64,000 nt of DNA, from positions 930,001-994,000 of the forward strand of contig NC_060023.1 in the NCBI RefSeq assembly GCF_021134715.1. Direction: 5' to 3'. The translations under genes and the position numbers were made by a program. The notes beneath the pieces were generated by a model, which did not search any database, was not told where the DNA came from, and worked only from the letters and a program-made list of their open reading frames with translations. The stretch comes from Daphnia pulex (lineage: Eukaryota > Arthropoda > Branchiopoda > Diplostraca > Daphniidae). Positions 33,450 through 44,759 of the stretch are shown in pieces. Each line of letters begins with the position of its first letter. Within the stretch, counting starts at the first letter, position 1.

Positions 33450-34317
33450 AAAACGTCAAATTGTGAAAATGGAAAATATTTTCTCAATTCTTCAAGGTAG
33501 TTTTCTTGGATTTTTTTTTTTTTTTCCATTTGAAACCGAAAGTAAACAATCTTTCCAGATTTTTTTTAATAATTAAAAACTAACAAAGTATTGTATGGTA
33601 CCGGTTTGACAATAGGCGGTAGCCATAAACGCTATTATAAGCTCTTTCTCATTGGAATCGAAATCACGAAGTGAAATAGCAAATAGGGCATTTGTTTTTC
33701 TCCAACAGAACTATAAAACATTTCTGATTTGAAATGATTTGAAATATGAAATCTTCCTCATGTGTGGTCGACGTGTTATTGCAGAATGGAGGTGCGATAG
33801 CTTGTCAACACTCGACAGAGAATAGTAGAGTTTTGAGTACAACTTAAAGTTCGTAACCTGTACCTTAGGACCTAATTTTATTTTGTGTTGAATTTTGCTG
33901 TCAAAAGCAGAGTAGGTTTTTATTTGATGTCTAAACTAAACTTGAATTAATGTACACTGTTTAGTTCTTGTGCTGGGTGTGTTTCTTTTTCCAAGGATCA
34001 TGAGATCTGAATTCAGGCACATCCTTTTTAAAAATGTTGAAACTGATAGTCAACTGATGCGGTTGATGCCTCATCACAGCATGATGGCAATAATCTCGTG
34101 AATATTATTAATATACATTTAAACGAGGTTACTTAATCTGACGTTTCTATTTATTTTTGGGTAGCAGAAAGGATTTTAAAATAAATTGAATTTTAGGTAA
34201 ATGGAGGTGCAGTAACAGTGCAGAATTTATCTTGCTTGTCTAAAAAACCTACTACGTAGTTAAAGTCACTTTAATTGTAATTTTGCGGCTATTGCGGGAA
34301 TGCGGGTGACCGATTAG

Positions 34318-34390
34318 TGTCAATACTTCAGTTACCACCACCAGATGGCGAAATGTCAATACTTCAGTCAACCACCACCAGATGGCGAAA
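34318..34390. repeat. Two-unit tandem repeat (about 37 bp)
   Basis: The units share TGTCAATACTTCAGT, then ACCACCACCAGATGGCGAAA. Confidence 0.75.
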
Positions 34391-34507
34391 ATTCATTTTC
34401 AGACATGTCGATAAGTCGATTGGAATTCGCAGCATTAAGTCTCGTTCTGTCAAATGTGTCAACTGTCATGCTGTCATCCGTTCTTGACTTCTTGTATCAG
34501 CCAGATA

Positions 34508-34890
34508 CTTGATGAGTAGTATTCCACGATCGCCATCATGGCGGATTTAATTCACTTTTGGTGTTTACCAGACTTACTGTTAAAAGTAATTTCAGTTTAC
34601 TTTTTACATATTAACACCGTGTATTTTAATGTTTTCTTAACTGCTTTTTAGTTTGCTGAGATTTTCCTTCCACGTTGAGTCAGTCACACCATGTGGTCGA
34701 CGTGGGAGTATTCGACGATCGACATCATGGCGGATTAAATTAACTGTCGGTGTCTACCAGACTTACTGTAAAAGTTATTTCAGTTCTTTATTTACATGTT
34801 AACACAGTACATATTTTAAAGTTTTCTTCACTGCTCTTTAGTTTTCCTTCCATGTTGAGTCAGTCACACCGTGTGGTCGACATGGACTTG
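34508..34890. repeat. Two diverged tandem copies of about 190 bp
   Basis: Copies 34508-34703 and 34708-34890 share, in order, ATCATGGCGGATT, ACCAGACTTACTGT, CAGTC(A)CACC and TGTGGTCGAC. The start of each carries GATCGNCATCATGGCGG. Confidence 0.75.
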
Positions 34891-37596
34891 ATGATCATCA
34901 TTAAAGCTGCAAAAACTCCATGACTTCGTCCTTGCATGAAAGAAAAACCAATGGTAAACATGTTTAATAGAATAGAAAGCTATTAATTACTTAAGTGTTA
35001 GATGTTACTGCTTGCTTCTGGAAAGTTTAATCAATCTTACCTGGGACCTCTTCTACCTGATGAGCAACTAATTAGTTTCCCTTGCTATCCCTATCTATGT
35101 CCAATTTTTTTTTTGTATTGTCAAAAGAAGCTTATTTCATTGAGTTATCTATTTTTAAATGGTTAATTAGTTGTCAATATGAAATCAATCCAAGTTAGAG
35201 ACTGGAGTTTATTTCTGTATATAGGGCTCGGGCATTATGGTTTATTATTTGTATTTATTCATTAATTATAGATAACATAATTAAATTACAGGATAACAAC
35301 TAAGTTTCAATTCATTTGTATTGTGTGATATTTTTCTTATCCTCTATTTTTTATTGCAGGTTCCAAACTTAATGAATCTGAGAGGTGGAAGGGTGTTGCC
35401 CATATGTGTTCCTGCCATGAAGATTAATCAACTTAACTTAAATTTACAAATTTTTAAATTTATGTTTGATTATTTGAAATGTTCATAATTTCCACGTAGA
35501 AATTGTGTGGACTTATCGACCAACCACGATGTAGGATGTACCTAACTTCACTTAATGTTACCAGCTATGCATACCCAGAGTTACCTGGTTCCTACTCCAT
35601 AACGAAAAATCCTTCCAGTTCTTATCCCCTCTTGTCATTGAATTTTACTAGACCTTTTTATTTATTACTTGCGCGATGCGCGACGATGAAATGGGTATTG
35701 CTGCATATGTTATTGTAGCGATAAGGTGGAGTACTAATTGTGTCTAAACTATAGATCGGTTGGGTTTTTGGGTAATAACTTACTAAATTAAAATACATAT
35801 TATTATGAAAAAAAAAATTGTTATTTTATATTATCATTATTAATTATTTTTCAATTAATTCAATGAAAAATCTTCGAACTCCTTGGTCTTTACCTTTATT
35901 TAAAATGTCAAGACAGGAAAATGTTGCCTTGATTGACTGCAACCAGGGAAAAAGACTAGTGAAGAAAAGAGAAGGATGCGAGACCAGTTTGCTAGGGAAC
36001 GATTAGTCATAGTAAAATTCTGGTTAGACTCGTGACCCTCCAAAAGTTTTCCTCAGATCATGAGCCTTCCAAGTCCCCGTTCGACCAGAGCCCTCCCCTC
36101 CTCCTAGTTATCACAACGGGTGAGTGACCACCGGCGGGCGTTGGTTAATGGTTAGTGGTTAGTTAGGGAAACGGGGCCACAGAAAAGAAGGGAGCCCAGA
36201 TATGCAATTGTAATTTATCTACATCTACACAAATTATCAGTCTTCAAATCCAGCAATCTCTCTTCCAAACAACCATAACAGAGGAGAGGGATTATCCTGA
36301 AAGGAGAGTATGTTTAGATATAGTTTTAAAACCATATTTTTGTGATAGAACGCAGTACCTAAAATCTATCAATCTTATACATGTCCTAAATTAGAACTAA
36401 TGGAGAGATCACTCAAGATCACCACAAAATCTTAAGTAGCTGATTACTGTTGTCCGCAAAATAGATAGCAGCAAAGAGTTGGATCTGGCAAAGGCATCAA
36501 TATCTTGAAGATTTACAAAAACTCAAAAGGGAAAGTTAATGGGAACATTAGAAACCTTACTAAAATAAATTTTTGTAAAATAACTACCTTTCAGTAGAGA
36601 TCATTGAGCTTCAGAAGACACAGCTTTCAAACTTGCATTACTGGATTAGCCATTTTATTTCTATTTACACGAGCAGTCGAACACCTAGTTGTCCAGGCAC
36701 ACGAAAACGTCAGCTGAAATTATCTGAAAACATTTAGTCAAGAATGCAGTACGAATCATTTGCTAAAGATTGTGTTATCGTTACTTAAAAACAGTTAACT
36801 CATTATCCGATCTCCGTTGTTTAACAGTTTCAATTTGTTTCGAAATTTGAAGTAACTTATGAAAGTAACGATAACGAACGACTGTCATGTCTGCGACCAA
36901 CTGTGACAGTGCAACTAACTTAAGACTCAAAACTCATTACTAGATGTCGCCAGTGTCGCCATTGTTGTTTCTACGTCGTGAAAAGAGGCGAAATGGGCGA
37001 AACTAATTGTTGCTAATTTATGCTTATATTCCTGTGATTTCATTTACCAAATTGAGCTTTGTATATTATGTAAGTTTATCTTGACCTAGTTTACTTATTT
37101 TGATATTATACCAACTTATTTCTTCAAATTCTATATGCATACTGTCAGTCCATGAGCATGAGCACTGTCAGTCATTCCAACAAGTTTACTTAGCGCTCAG
37201 TCACTTTCCCTTCATTACATCCTCATGCTGTGATTGCTGTCTAAAGCTTAAAACTCATGTGTGAAGCCCACATATTGTGGAATACAAATGTGCGGAGACA
37301 AGGTATTTCCCCATTACTGCTATCACACCAACCACACCACGTCAAATGCCTTACTAAATTCATCACCATTCATCCTTACGATAAAGGTAAGCATCAATAT
37401 CACCTATCACCACGCTACTGAAATACTTCATGACACTTTCTTTAACATTCAGGAAATTTACCTCAACCTGAGGAGTAATAATGCTGAGAATACCATTTTT
37501 CCAGTTTTGATCATTAACATTTCAGTGTGCTTCTTAGAAAAGGTAAAGATTGATATGCTTTATTCATTTTTATATTTTCACTAATGTAAAACTTTT

Positions 37597-37823
37597 TTTT
37601 CACAGAGTACGCAGTTTCTTTATGGAATCGTGTGGTCCTGGCACGGAGATTATTGAGCCAACGCTGGCTTTTTTCCAAGACCAACGTTCTGCTCCATCCT
37701 TATCTTCCCGACGTACGCTCATCCAGCTTCTTACACAAAAAAAACAACTTCACTGACGAGTTGGAACACTTCAGTGGTCGCTTCCGTGCCGCTGTTACAC
37801 ACCTGCAGTCATTCACCACTTGA
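37597..37823 (+). other. Possible coding exon, unrecognised
   Basis: After a TTTTTCACAG acceptor, one frame stays open for ~70 codons to TGA with a protein-like composition (VVLARRLLSQRWLFS, NFTDELEHFSGRFRAAV). No start or partner exon was found, so this may be a remnant or chance. Confidence 0.2.
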
Positions 37824-38103
37824 TTATGCCCAGGTATCCAACAATTGACTTATTTTCGTAGGTTATCTACTAATAGTCTAGTTGCGTTAAACTCTGTGTG
37901 TGTAAAAGTTTCCAAAATCAGGCCCTTCTTACGCACAAACAAAGTTTTACTTTGACGTTTCTTTTTTCTAACGCTAGATGGCTTTTTGAAAATTTGCATT
38001 TGTCAAAACAGTCAGTTTCAGTTACTTTGCACATCTCTTTAAACATTTATTGGCAGTTATTTTGTTGAAATATTTAGTGATAACTAACCGTAACTATTCC
38101 CCC

Positions 38104-38500
38104 AACAAAGCTCACTTGTTAGATTTTCGATATTTGATTTTTTATTTCTACTTCCGGTTTACTCATTTCAGTCTGTAGTTTAGTAAATATTCATCTGACG
38201 TACGAAAGAACCACATATTCGTGATCCTCGTCAAATTTGTGGTATAGTTCATGTTTTGTTTTTTACGTATTCGTACTTCCGGTTTCGAAAATTTTCCTGA
38301 ACTATAGTTCAGGAAAATTCTCGATTTTGGCCAAATTTTGGATTCCGTTTAAATCACACCTAATCGACCCCAAATTTCATGGGGATCACGAATATGTGAT
38401 TTATTTTGACGACAGCTCAATGGTTGAGGCGCTGTGGTTACTTCCGGTATACTTCCGGAATTTTTTTTTAAAAGACTAGCAAGTGAACTTTGTTCTGTTT
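38104..38500. mobile_element. Palindromic foldback element
   Basis: A ~400-bp imperfect inverted repeat centred on a perfect 30-base palindrome at 38290-38319 (TTCCTGAACTATAGTTCAGG at its heart). The left arm starts ACAAAGCTCACTTGTTAG. The right arm ends as its reverse complement with a few changes, CTAGCAAGTGAACTTTGT. CACATATTCGTGATC occurs in both arms. A single diverged arm recurs inverted at about 41690-41870. It is non-coding and resembles foldback/MITE elements; no target duplication was resolved. Confidence 0.7.
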
Positions 38501-38752
38501 ACAGTTTTCAATATTGCAAGCTCGATTTTAAGTTAAAAAATTGCATCTTTAAATCTTTGAGCTGAAAAACTTGATTATTGTTTCTATCTGTATTATGTAA
38601 CTTTTATTGGCATGTCACTAAATAAGAATTGTTTTCTCTTTATTCAGGTAATGCACGTCGAGAAGATGGACACCAAAACGTCGACGGTATCTCCAAAATG
38701 TCAGCGCGGATCATCATTTGTTGTTGGTAATATTTGTGTTTGTGTTAGTTAA

Positions 38753-38963
38753 CCCGTTGTCTGCCACGCCTTTGTTCTCCCCTAGCTCCTTAGCATTGGC
38801 CGCGCCGAAAGGCCCTGTTAGGCAATGCACCATAGGGACTTCCCCCTTGTCAGCCCGGACTTGTCAGCAATGGCAAGTCCCACCTTGGCCATGGATCCTT
38901 CAGACGTGGCGCGTAGAGTAGTAGAGTACAACCTACGGGTTGTATGGCGTGGCAGCCAACGGG
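38753..38963. mobile_element. piggyBac-type MITE
   Basis: Flanked by TTAA on both sides (38749-38752, 38964-38967). Ends are CCCGTTGTCTGCCACGCC and, reversed, CCCGTTGGCTGCCACGCC: 18-bp inverted repeats with one mismatch. TTAA target and CCC-starting ends are the signature of the piggyBac superfamily. At 211 bp it has no coding capacity. Confidence 0.8.
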
Positions 38964-38974
38964 TTAACTTAAGT

Positions 38975-39500
38975 GTATGTGTGTATGTATATGTGTATGT
39001 GACTGTAAAATGTGGTGGAATTGTGGGTGGAGGTGGGATATTAAAGCAATTCCTTTCATGTGTTTGTTATATATTAACTAAGACACAATGAACCAAGTAA
39101 TGTTCAGAATTTCAGTCGTACACATAGTCATATACTCCAGTTTTATACAAAATACAAGTGATGTCTCAGGATTTATTTTTAATAAACTTCTATTAAGAGT
39201 AGAAGACAACTCGACAACTCTTTTGTTACACGTAATTTCAAAAGTTAAGAGTAAACATTAACGATACGTTTCTCCCGTAGAAATTCGTCTAAGTACCAGA
39301 TTGTCCCTGTGCAGAGTGACTAGAGCACAGAGTCAACTCCAACATGTGAAATAGGCAAGATAAAAAAAAAATGAAAACGTCGCAATGTCAAAGGCTTTTA
39401 GATGGCAAGAGAAGTCGTACAAAATGATTACCCTGATAAAAATTTATTTTCTCAAAGATCAACAATTCCTAGTGACTAGTAATTTTTAAGATATGACCAA
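38975..39500. other. Intergenic
   Basis: GT-rich tract (GTGTATGT repeats around 38972-39005) then unremarkable sequence. Confidence 0.5.
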
Positions 39501-39519
39501 CAAATCTGAAAATTCGACT

Positions 39520-40490
39520 CTAATTTTTAGAAGCGTCCCTGTTGTGAGTTGGAGAAGCGTAGGTTGTGGTGTAATTTTCAGGTGCCTCAGTGGTGTAGTA
39601 ACTCATGGTGGAGTAAAACTTCAGAACTTCGGTGTAGTAGGTCGGAACAGCGTTAGCAGTGGTAATACTCGGTTGCCTTGGATACGTACTTAGAAGTCTC
39701 GGCATAGTAGCTTGGGGATGCGTAAGCTGAAGTGTAAACCTCCGGGACCTAGGTGGTGTAGTAAGCGGAAGTTTCTGTTCGGTAGTAGCTTAGAGAAGAG
39801 TAATACTGATGTTCGTCGGTGTAGTAGACTGGGCAGCATTGGTTGTTGTGTAATATTCGACTTCTGTGGTGCAGTATCTAGGTGTAGCGTAGGTTTTGGT
39901 GTAGTAAGCTATCGCATCAGTGTAGTTTTTCAGGTCAACTTAGTACGAAGGAGCAGCCGTTGGGTAGTAATACTTCGCCTCCTCAGTTGTGATGGTGGAG
40001 CTCGGTGCAGAGTAGTACTTGGACACTTCGGTGTAGTATTCGCTAGCTTTAGTGGAGTAATAAGCCGGAACCTCGGTGTAGTAGCTGGGAACAGTAGTAC
40101 TCGGGGCCTCGGTGTAGTAGGACGGGGCAGCTTACGTAGTCGTGTAGTACTCCGGTACCTTGGTGGTGCAGATCGGGGCATCATAAGTTGTGGTGTAATA
40201 TTCTGGTGCCTTGGTGGTGAAGTAACTGGTCGTTGCGTAGGTTGTGTAATAAGACGGCGGCGTTGCGGTTTGGCACCCGCCATACTAAGGAGACATCAGT
40301 ACACGAGTCGTCGACCCAGCCATCAACGATTACACACCCAACAGCAACACGCCATAGTAAACTATACAATTAACGAATGTAAATATTAATATTAAGTTAC
40401 TGGCATATGAACAAATAGAAAAACAAGATTGATACCGTACAAAACTGGATGAAAACAAAAACAGCATATTTACCATGATTGCGAACAGGT
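39520..40490 (-). pseudogene. Tyr/Thr-rich repeat gene, decayed copy A
   Basis: Minus strand. The text repeats modules such as TTKAPEYYTTTYDAP, PSYYTEAPS and STKASEYYTEVSKYY, ending ENYTTTYASPTHNRDASKN and TAG. Tyr/Thr/Pro-rich repeats of this type suggest a structural cuticle- or eggshell-like protein. Exon 1 appears to end exactly at its ATG (ATG|GTAAAT near 40473). The reading frame is broken by several stops and shifts: MSPGYGG of copy B corresponds to TCTCCTTAGTATGGC here, and TTT-stop-AAPSYY follows. I consider it a pseudogene. Copy B lies 600 bases upstream. Confidence 0.65.
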
Positions 40491-40633
40491 TATACGATGA
40501 GATGAACAATCCAGTTGTTGAGAACTATACGCTGCAGTTGTTGCCATGTTGGAGATCCTCACTCAACTAATTTCTATCACCTTTTCTCTCCTTTTAAACG
40601 ACTTCATTTTTCTAGACGACTCCTTTTACGCAG

Positions 40634-41176
40634 AGTAATACTTCGGGGCGTCGGTGTAGTGGATCGGGGCAGCGTAGGTTGTAGTATAGGGCTTACGCGC
40701 TCCGCTGTTGTAAAAAGCTGGAGCCTCAGTGTAGTAGCTAGGATGGAGTGGTAGCTAGAAGCCTCGGTACAGTAGGCAAGGGCAGCATACGTAGCCGTGT
40801 AGTACTCCGGTGACTTAGTGGTGTAGTACTTGGAAGCCTCGGTGTAGTCGGCAGGCTCTTTGGTGATGTAGCCCGTAAGCATCATAAGCTGCGGCGTGAT
40901 GTTCTGGAGCCTTGGTTGTGGAGTAACCGGTTGTTGCGTATGGTTTTGTTGAATAGTAAGGAGGCAGCGTTGCGATTTGGTATCCACCATACCCAGGAGA
41001 CATCAGCACAGCAGCAGTCGACCAGTGAACGATACGACAACCAACAGTAGCACGACACAATAAATAACAAGAAACTAAATAAATTGAAACATTAACATTC
41101 AATAACTGGCATGTTAAAATTTAGTAGAAAAGTGGCATTAAGACAAAACTCCGTGTAAAAAAAAGAATATTTACCC
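40634..41176 (-). pseudogene. Tyr/Thr-rich repeat gene, copy B
   Basis: Paralogue of copy A with the same design: a first exon ending at its ATG (41176, ATG|GGTAAAT) and a second exon from about 41060. Joined, the exons give a signal-like MFLVIYCVVLLLVVVSFTG. The frame then shifts before VLMSPGYGGYQIATLPPYY, and again to reach TKSPEYYTATYAA and PIHYTDAPKYYSA. At least two frame breaks indicate decay. A TATA box is present at 41297. Could alternatively be a working gene with missed introns. Confidence 0.55.
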
Positions 41177-41296
41177 ATGATTGCGAGCTGGCAATACGAT
41201 GAAGAAAGCAGTTGGTGACCAAGGCAATAGTGCACTGCAGTTGTTGCCGTGTCGGAGTTGTTCACTCGACTAATGTCTCTGGCCTTTTTCGTCTCC

Positions 41297-41304
41297 TTTA
41301 TATA
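41297..41304 (-). promoter_or_regulatory. TATA box of Tyr/Thr-rich copy B
   Basis: TATATAAA on the minus strand about 120 bases before the ATG. Copy A has a weaker TTTAAAAG at the matching place (about 40596). Confidence 0.5.
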
Positions 41305-41379
41305 CGATTTTTTTATCACCCTCACCTCTTAAGCCTTGCGGCTATTCTACCTGCTTGATAATGATTCAACACGTGTCGT

Positions 41380-41612
41380 TCTCACCCAACCTCTACACCA
41401 CATAAAATATAGATAAAACATAAAAGTAACCAAATTTAAAAAACAAAAGTGTCGAAAAATATAACACGTGTCGTTCTAACCCATCCTCTACACCACTTTA
41501 ATTGCATTGCATGGTTCTCACCCAACCTCTACACCACTCCACAGTTCAGTTCTCACTTCTCACCCAACCTCTATACCAATTCACGGTTCTCACCCAACCT
41601 CTACACCAAATA
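41380..41612. repeat. Five-copy interspersed tandem repeat
   Basis: The unit TTCTCACCCAACCTCTACAC recurs at about 41381, 41474 (two changes), 41516, 41557 (one change) and 41587, with variable spacers. Confidence 0.8.
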
Positions 41613-41689
41613 TTCGAATTCGAAAAACCAAATATTCATTATCTCCGTGAAATTTTTGGTCGATTTCATGTGTTTTAAACGAAAACCCA

Positions 41690-41880
41690 AATTTCCCGAT
41701 ATTTTCTACTAGGCAGGAAATCGACTCCAAATTTCACGAGGATTCCGGTTATGAGGTTCTTTTTAACGCCAAATGAATATTTATAGAACTATTAGCTAAT
41801 TTAGAAACCAGAAGTAAAAAAAAGCACACTATAAAAATCTAACAAGTGAGCTTTGTGCCTTTGTTGGTGGAACAGTTTCT
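41690..41880 (-). repeat. Single arm of the 38.1-kb foldback element
   Basis: On the minus strand it reads GGCACAAAGCTCACTTGTTAG then TAAATATTCATTTGGCGTTA and GATCCTCGTGAAATTTGG-like text, matching the left arm at 38104-38240 with substitutions. Confidence 0.6.
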
Positions 41881-41889
41881 GTCAGATAA

Positions 41890-43240
41890 TACAAAAAAAA
41901 AAAAAAATCAGTAACTGACAATAGATTTTTTTTTTAAGATAAGCAAAGGACCAGAAATTGATGTTTCTGGCAGCTGATAAATTTACCCGAGGCTATTGTA
42001 ACCCATTTACTGTTAGAAGAAAGAAATGTTTACTACTATGTTGCAAACAAACCTCGATTGACACTCAATTGAAATAAAATAACAAACAATATTAAACAGA
42101 GAACTGAAAAATTGAGATACTCACACACAATTTTTCTCAGTGTATGGTCATCACCATCAATAGTAATCTTTTGAGGAAGTAGACGTCCAAGCCAAGTTGA
42201 GACATGTCTCACTGAGTTACTGGTAATCAGCTGCTTCTTGAAAGGGAACAAAACAAATCAAACACTGTAATTAAGTCACACTTTCCTTATTTCACAAATT
42301 CCAGAAAATGTCTATCAAAAAAGTCTTTAATGTAAGATCATAGCAACGGTAGGCGGCAGCCATTACTGTTATCATGTCTCAGAGGCACCTGGTGGCAGAT
42401 TTGAGACCTTCTTTCGGTTAACTGATTATTCGTAATAATGTTACCTGACAGTTTAGAAAAAATGAGTAGGATTGTCCATTTGTCAACTAAAATTTATTTT
42501 CCACATCTATTGCAAATTTGGCTGGTCTTTATTTTTTGTTTTTCTAATTCAGCTACCAGTTTCAATAAAGGGCGTGTTTCCCTGATAAGTTATTGCTATG
42601 CACGCAACAAAAATGAATTAAATGTAATTAAATCAAAGAATTCGGTTGCTATTATTTAATTCCGTGCCATACAACGTTTTTTAATTCATTTGTTTCTAAC
42701 TCTAACAGTCAGTCAGGTTATGAATCTGACTTAACACATAAACAAAGAAACGCAAACAAAATTTAACGGAATGATGAGGACAGATGAAATATGATAGGGA
42801 TTTTACACAACAGTCTAGATATTTAAAAAACGATCCCTTATTTAACTCAAATCCAAATGAAACACACGAAAATGACAATGTTTAAAACTTCTCTGTGTTA
42901 CGGATTAATCAATAAACAAAAAATGCAGTAAAGAAGACGCTAAATTTACCCTACCCGTTTTTGTGGATAACGTTGCAAACGAGCAGTTTCTGCTGGATTC
43001 AAACACTCTAGAATGGATCAACCAGAAGAACATTTATTTTAATGGAGACCTGGACAACGCCAAATCGTAGTTGTTGCTGACCAATTTGTTGATTCCGTTC
43101 TTAGGACACAATCGGTAACGATATTCATCCCGCACCGCTAAAATGGAATGGTTAAACTGGTATACAATACCACTAACATATCTGTTTTTTCGTAACTTCT
43201 ATCTGCACTTTATAAAGCTGACTTGTATCTTCTAGTAAGT
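41890..43240. other. Intergenic, no gene seen
   Basis: About 1.3 kb AT-rich DNA between the foldback arm and the KIX gene. Nothing supported. Confidence 0.5.
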
Positions 43241-43245
43241 TGCTG

Positions 43246-44403
43246 CTACTGTTGCTGAGACACGTTTAGATTGATATTGGCACGGGAAAAAGGCAAACGA
43301 CTGTTGACGGGATTGTTCATAACATTGATTTGAGACCACCCAGGAAGACTTTGATATAGTAGTTCAATGCAACGATCCAGACTTAATGGCACCATGTCAG
43401 TTATTTGTTGCAGTTGTTGCATGAGTTCGTTGGGCATTTGGATTCGGTTAATTCCCTCTGTTGTCTCGGAACTGCACAAAATCGAAGGGAGCATCTTCAT
43501 TCCGCTTCTTGGCACGGTTCCGAACTGTTCCTGTTCAGATTCTTCAATCCATGGCACATTAGACTTCAAAACTGGTTTGTTGCTTGGAGGTTCTGATTGT
43601 TGTTCCTGGAAGGATTGAAAATTTGTTTGCGCGAAATGCGGTTGAATAGGATCGTCTATGTCATGACATGGCAGTAGATTTTTACAGAAGGGATCCGTGG
43701 TGAAATCGCAATATGGAGTCCGAGCAGACAACTGAGTGCCGATAGCAGGCACTGATGTGAATTGCTGTCGCTGGAGCCAACACTGGCACATGTTCTGGGG
43801 ACTCCATGGGCAAGCCGTGGTCGAATCGATTCCTTTCTCCTGAGACTGTAGTGTCGCGTTTTGAGCAGGAACGTGATTTGTGGAACTAAGAGGAACACAC
43901 TGACAGGCATAAGAAGGGTTGTTTTCATCCAATTGTTCCATCACCTTGCTCAAAAGAATCATCTGCTGTTGTTGAAGTGGAATCGGATCACCAGACATCG
44001 GATCATGACTCAAAGGCGTGGAAGTAAATTGTTGCAATGGCATTGTCAGAGCATGACTTAGTGTTACCTTTGCCTGTTTGTGTTGTAAATATGTTTCATA
44101 CGGGATTTCTTTAAAGTAAAACATGATAGTATCTGCGAGTTTACAGTATTCGGAGAGCGAATCGGAAATGTCGTACATGTCACTCTCCAGTTTCACAACA
44201 AAACCCACTATATCGTGATGCTCCAACAATTTGGCGTAGACATCTGGAGTAGGTGCGATTGCCAGAGCGATTTTATGCCTTGTATGGGAACGCAGTTCAG
44301 TGTCCAGCGATTGTTGCCACTCTTTGGACGGTTGAACAGAGCTGTCGGCTGTGATCTGAATTGGTTGAGGAGGCAAGGCAGTTGTTGAACCAACCGTATC
44401 CAT
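43246..44403 (-). CDS. Free-standing KIX-domain protein (CBP/p300-related)
   Basis: A 385-codon open frame. Residues ~25-100 are a KIX domain: KEWQQSLDTELRSHTRHKIA, APTPD, VVKLESDMYDISDSLSEY. This is close to the KIX of CBP/p300, which binds activation peptides of transcription factors such as CREB. The rest is Gln/Pro/Ser-rich, with a conserved-looking C-terminal stretch (MPNELMQQLQQITDMVPLSL). None of the TAZ, bromo- or acetyltransferase domains of CBP is present in the window. An acceptor-like TCATGTAG sits directly before the ATG, so an upstream exon is possible; an open frame at about 44479-44746 (PPETRHSVGPGLQLVRTRTA) is a candidate, but the join does not keep frame as I read it. Confidence 0.75.
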   Translation of the reverse strand: MDTVGSTTALPPQPIQITADSSVQPSKEWQQSLDTELRSHTRHKIALAIAPTPDVYAKLLEHHDIVGFVVKLESDMYDISDSLSEYCKLADTIMFYFKEIPYETYLQHKQAKVTLSHALTMPLQQFTSTPLSHDPMSGDPIPLQQQQMILLSKVMEQLDENNPSYACQCVPLSSTNHVPAQNATLQSQEKGIDSTTACPWSPQNMCQCWLQRQQFTSVPAIGTQLSARTPYCDFTTDPFCKNLLPCHDIDDPIQPHFAQTNFQSFQEQQSEPPSNKPVLKSNVPWIEESEQEQFGTVPRSGMKMLPSILCSSETTEGINRIQMPNELMQQLQQITDMVPLSLDRCIELLYQSLPGWSQINVMNNPVNSRLPFSRANINLNVSQQQ

Positions 44404-44759
44404 CTACATGAGTAAAAAAACGAGTTTTGGTTACACAATAATCCAATGGTTGAAAACGCTGACTAGAAAACATACATTGGCTCATTAACGGAGGTGCAGT
44501 TCGAGTACGAACAAGCTGCAAGCCGGGGCCAACTGAATGTCTTGTTTCCGGGGGGACCACGATTAGTGACACTGGAATCAAAAATAGTTGCCCAACTTCT
44601 ATTCCTGAAGGTTGCCCAGGTGCATTAAATTTTGATGAAAGATTGATTCCAGCTATCAAAGCGTTTTTCAAAAAAATCATCGACCTTTGCTGCTGAGGTA
44701 ATAAAGGCATTAGCAAGCCACCCCGCACAGCACCACATTGGTTCAATATTGATGAATTG

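Larger units (their letters stand above)
33460..37200. other. Gene-poor region
   Basis: Nearly 4 kb with no gene I can support. It holds the two small tandem duplications listed separately (34318-34390, 34508-34890); the rest is AT-rich with scattered short ORFs. Confidence 0.5.

Noticed and set aside
33460-43200. Hidden retroelement or CRISPR-like array in the gene-poor middle
   Set aside because: No reverse transcriptase, integrase or capsid text was seen in any frame. The repeats are short tandem or MITE-like, and spacing is too irregular for an array.
43367-44061. Plus-strand ORFs over the KIX gene
   Set aside because: Antisense to a clear KIX-encoding frame.
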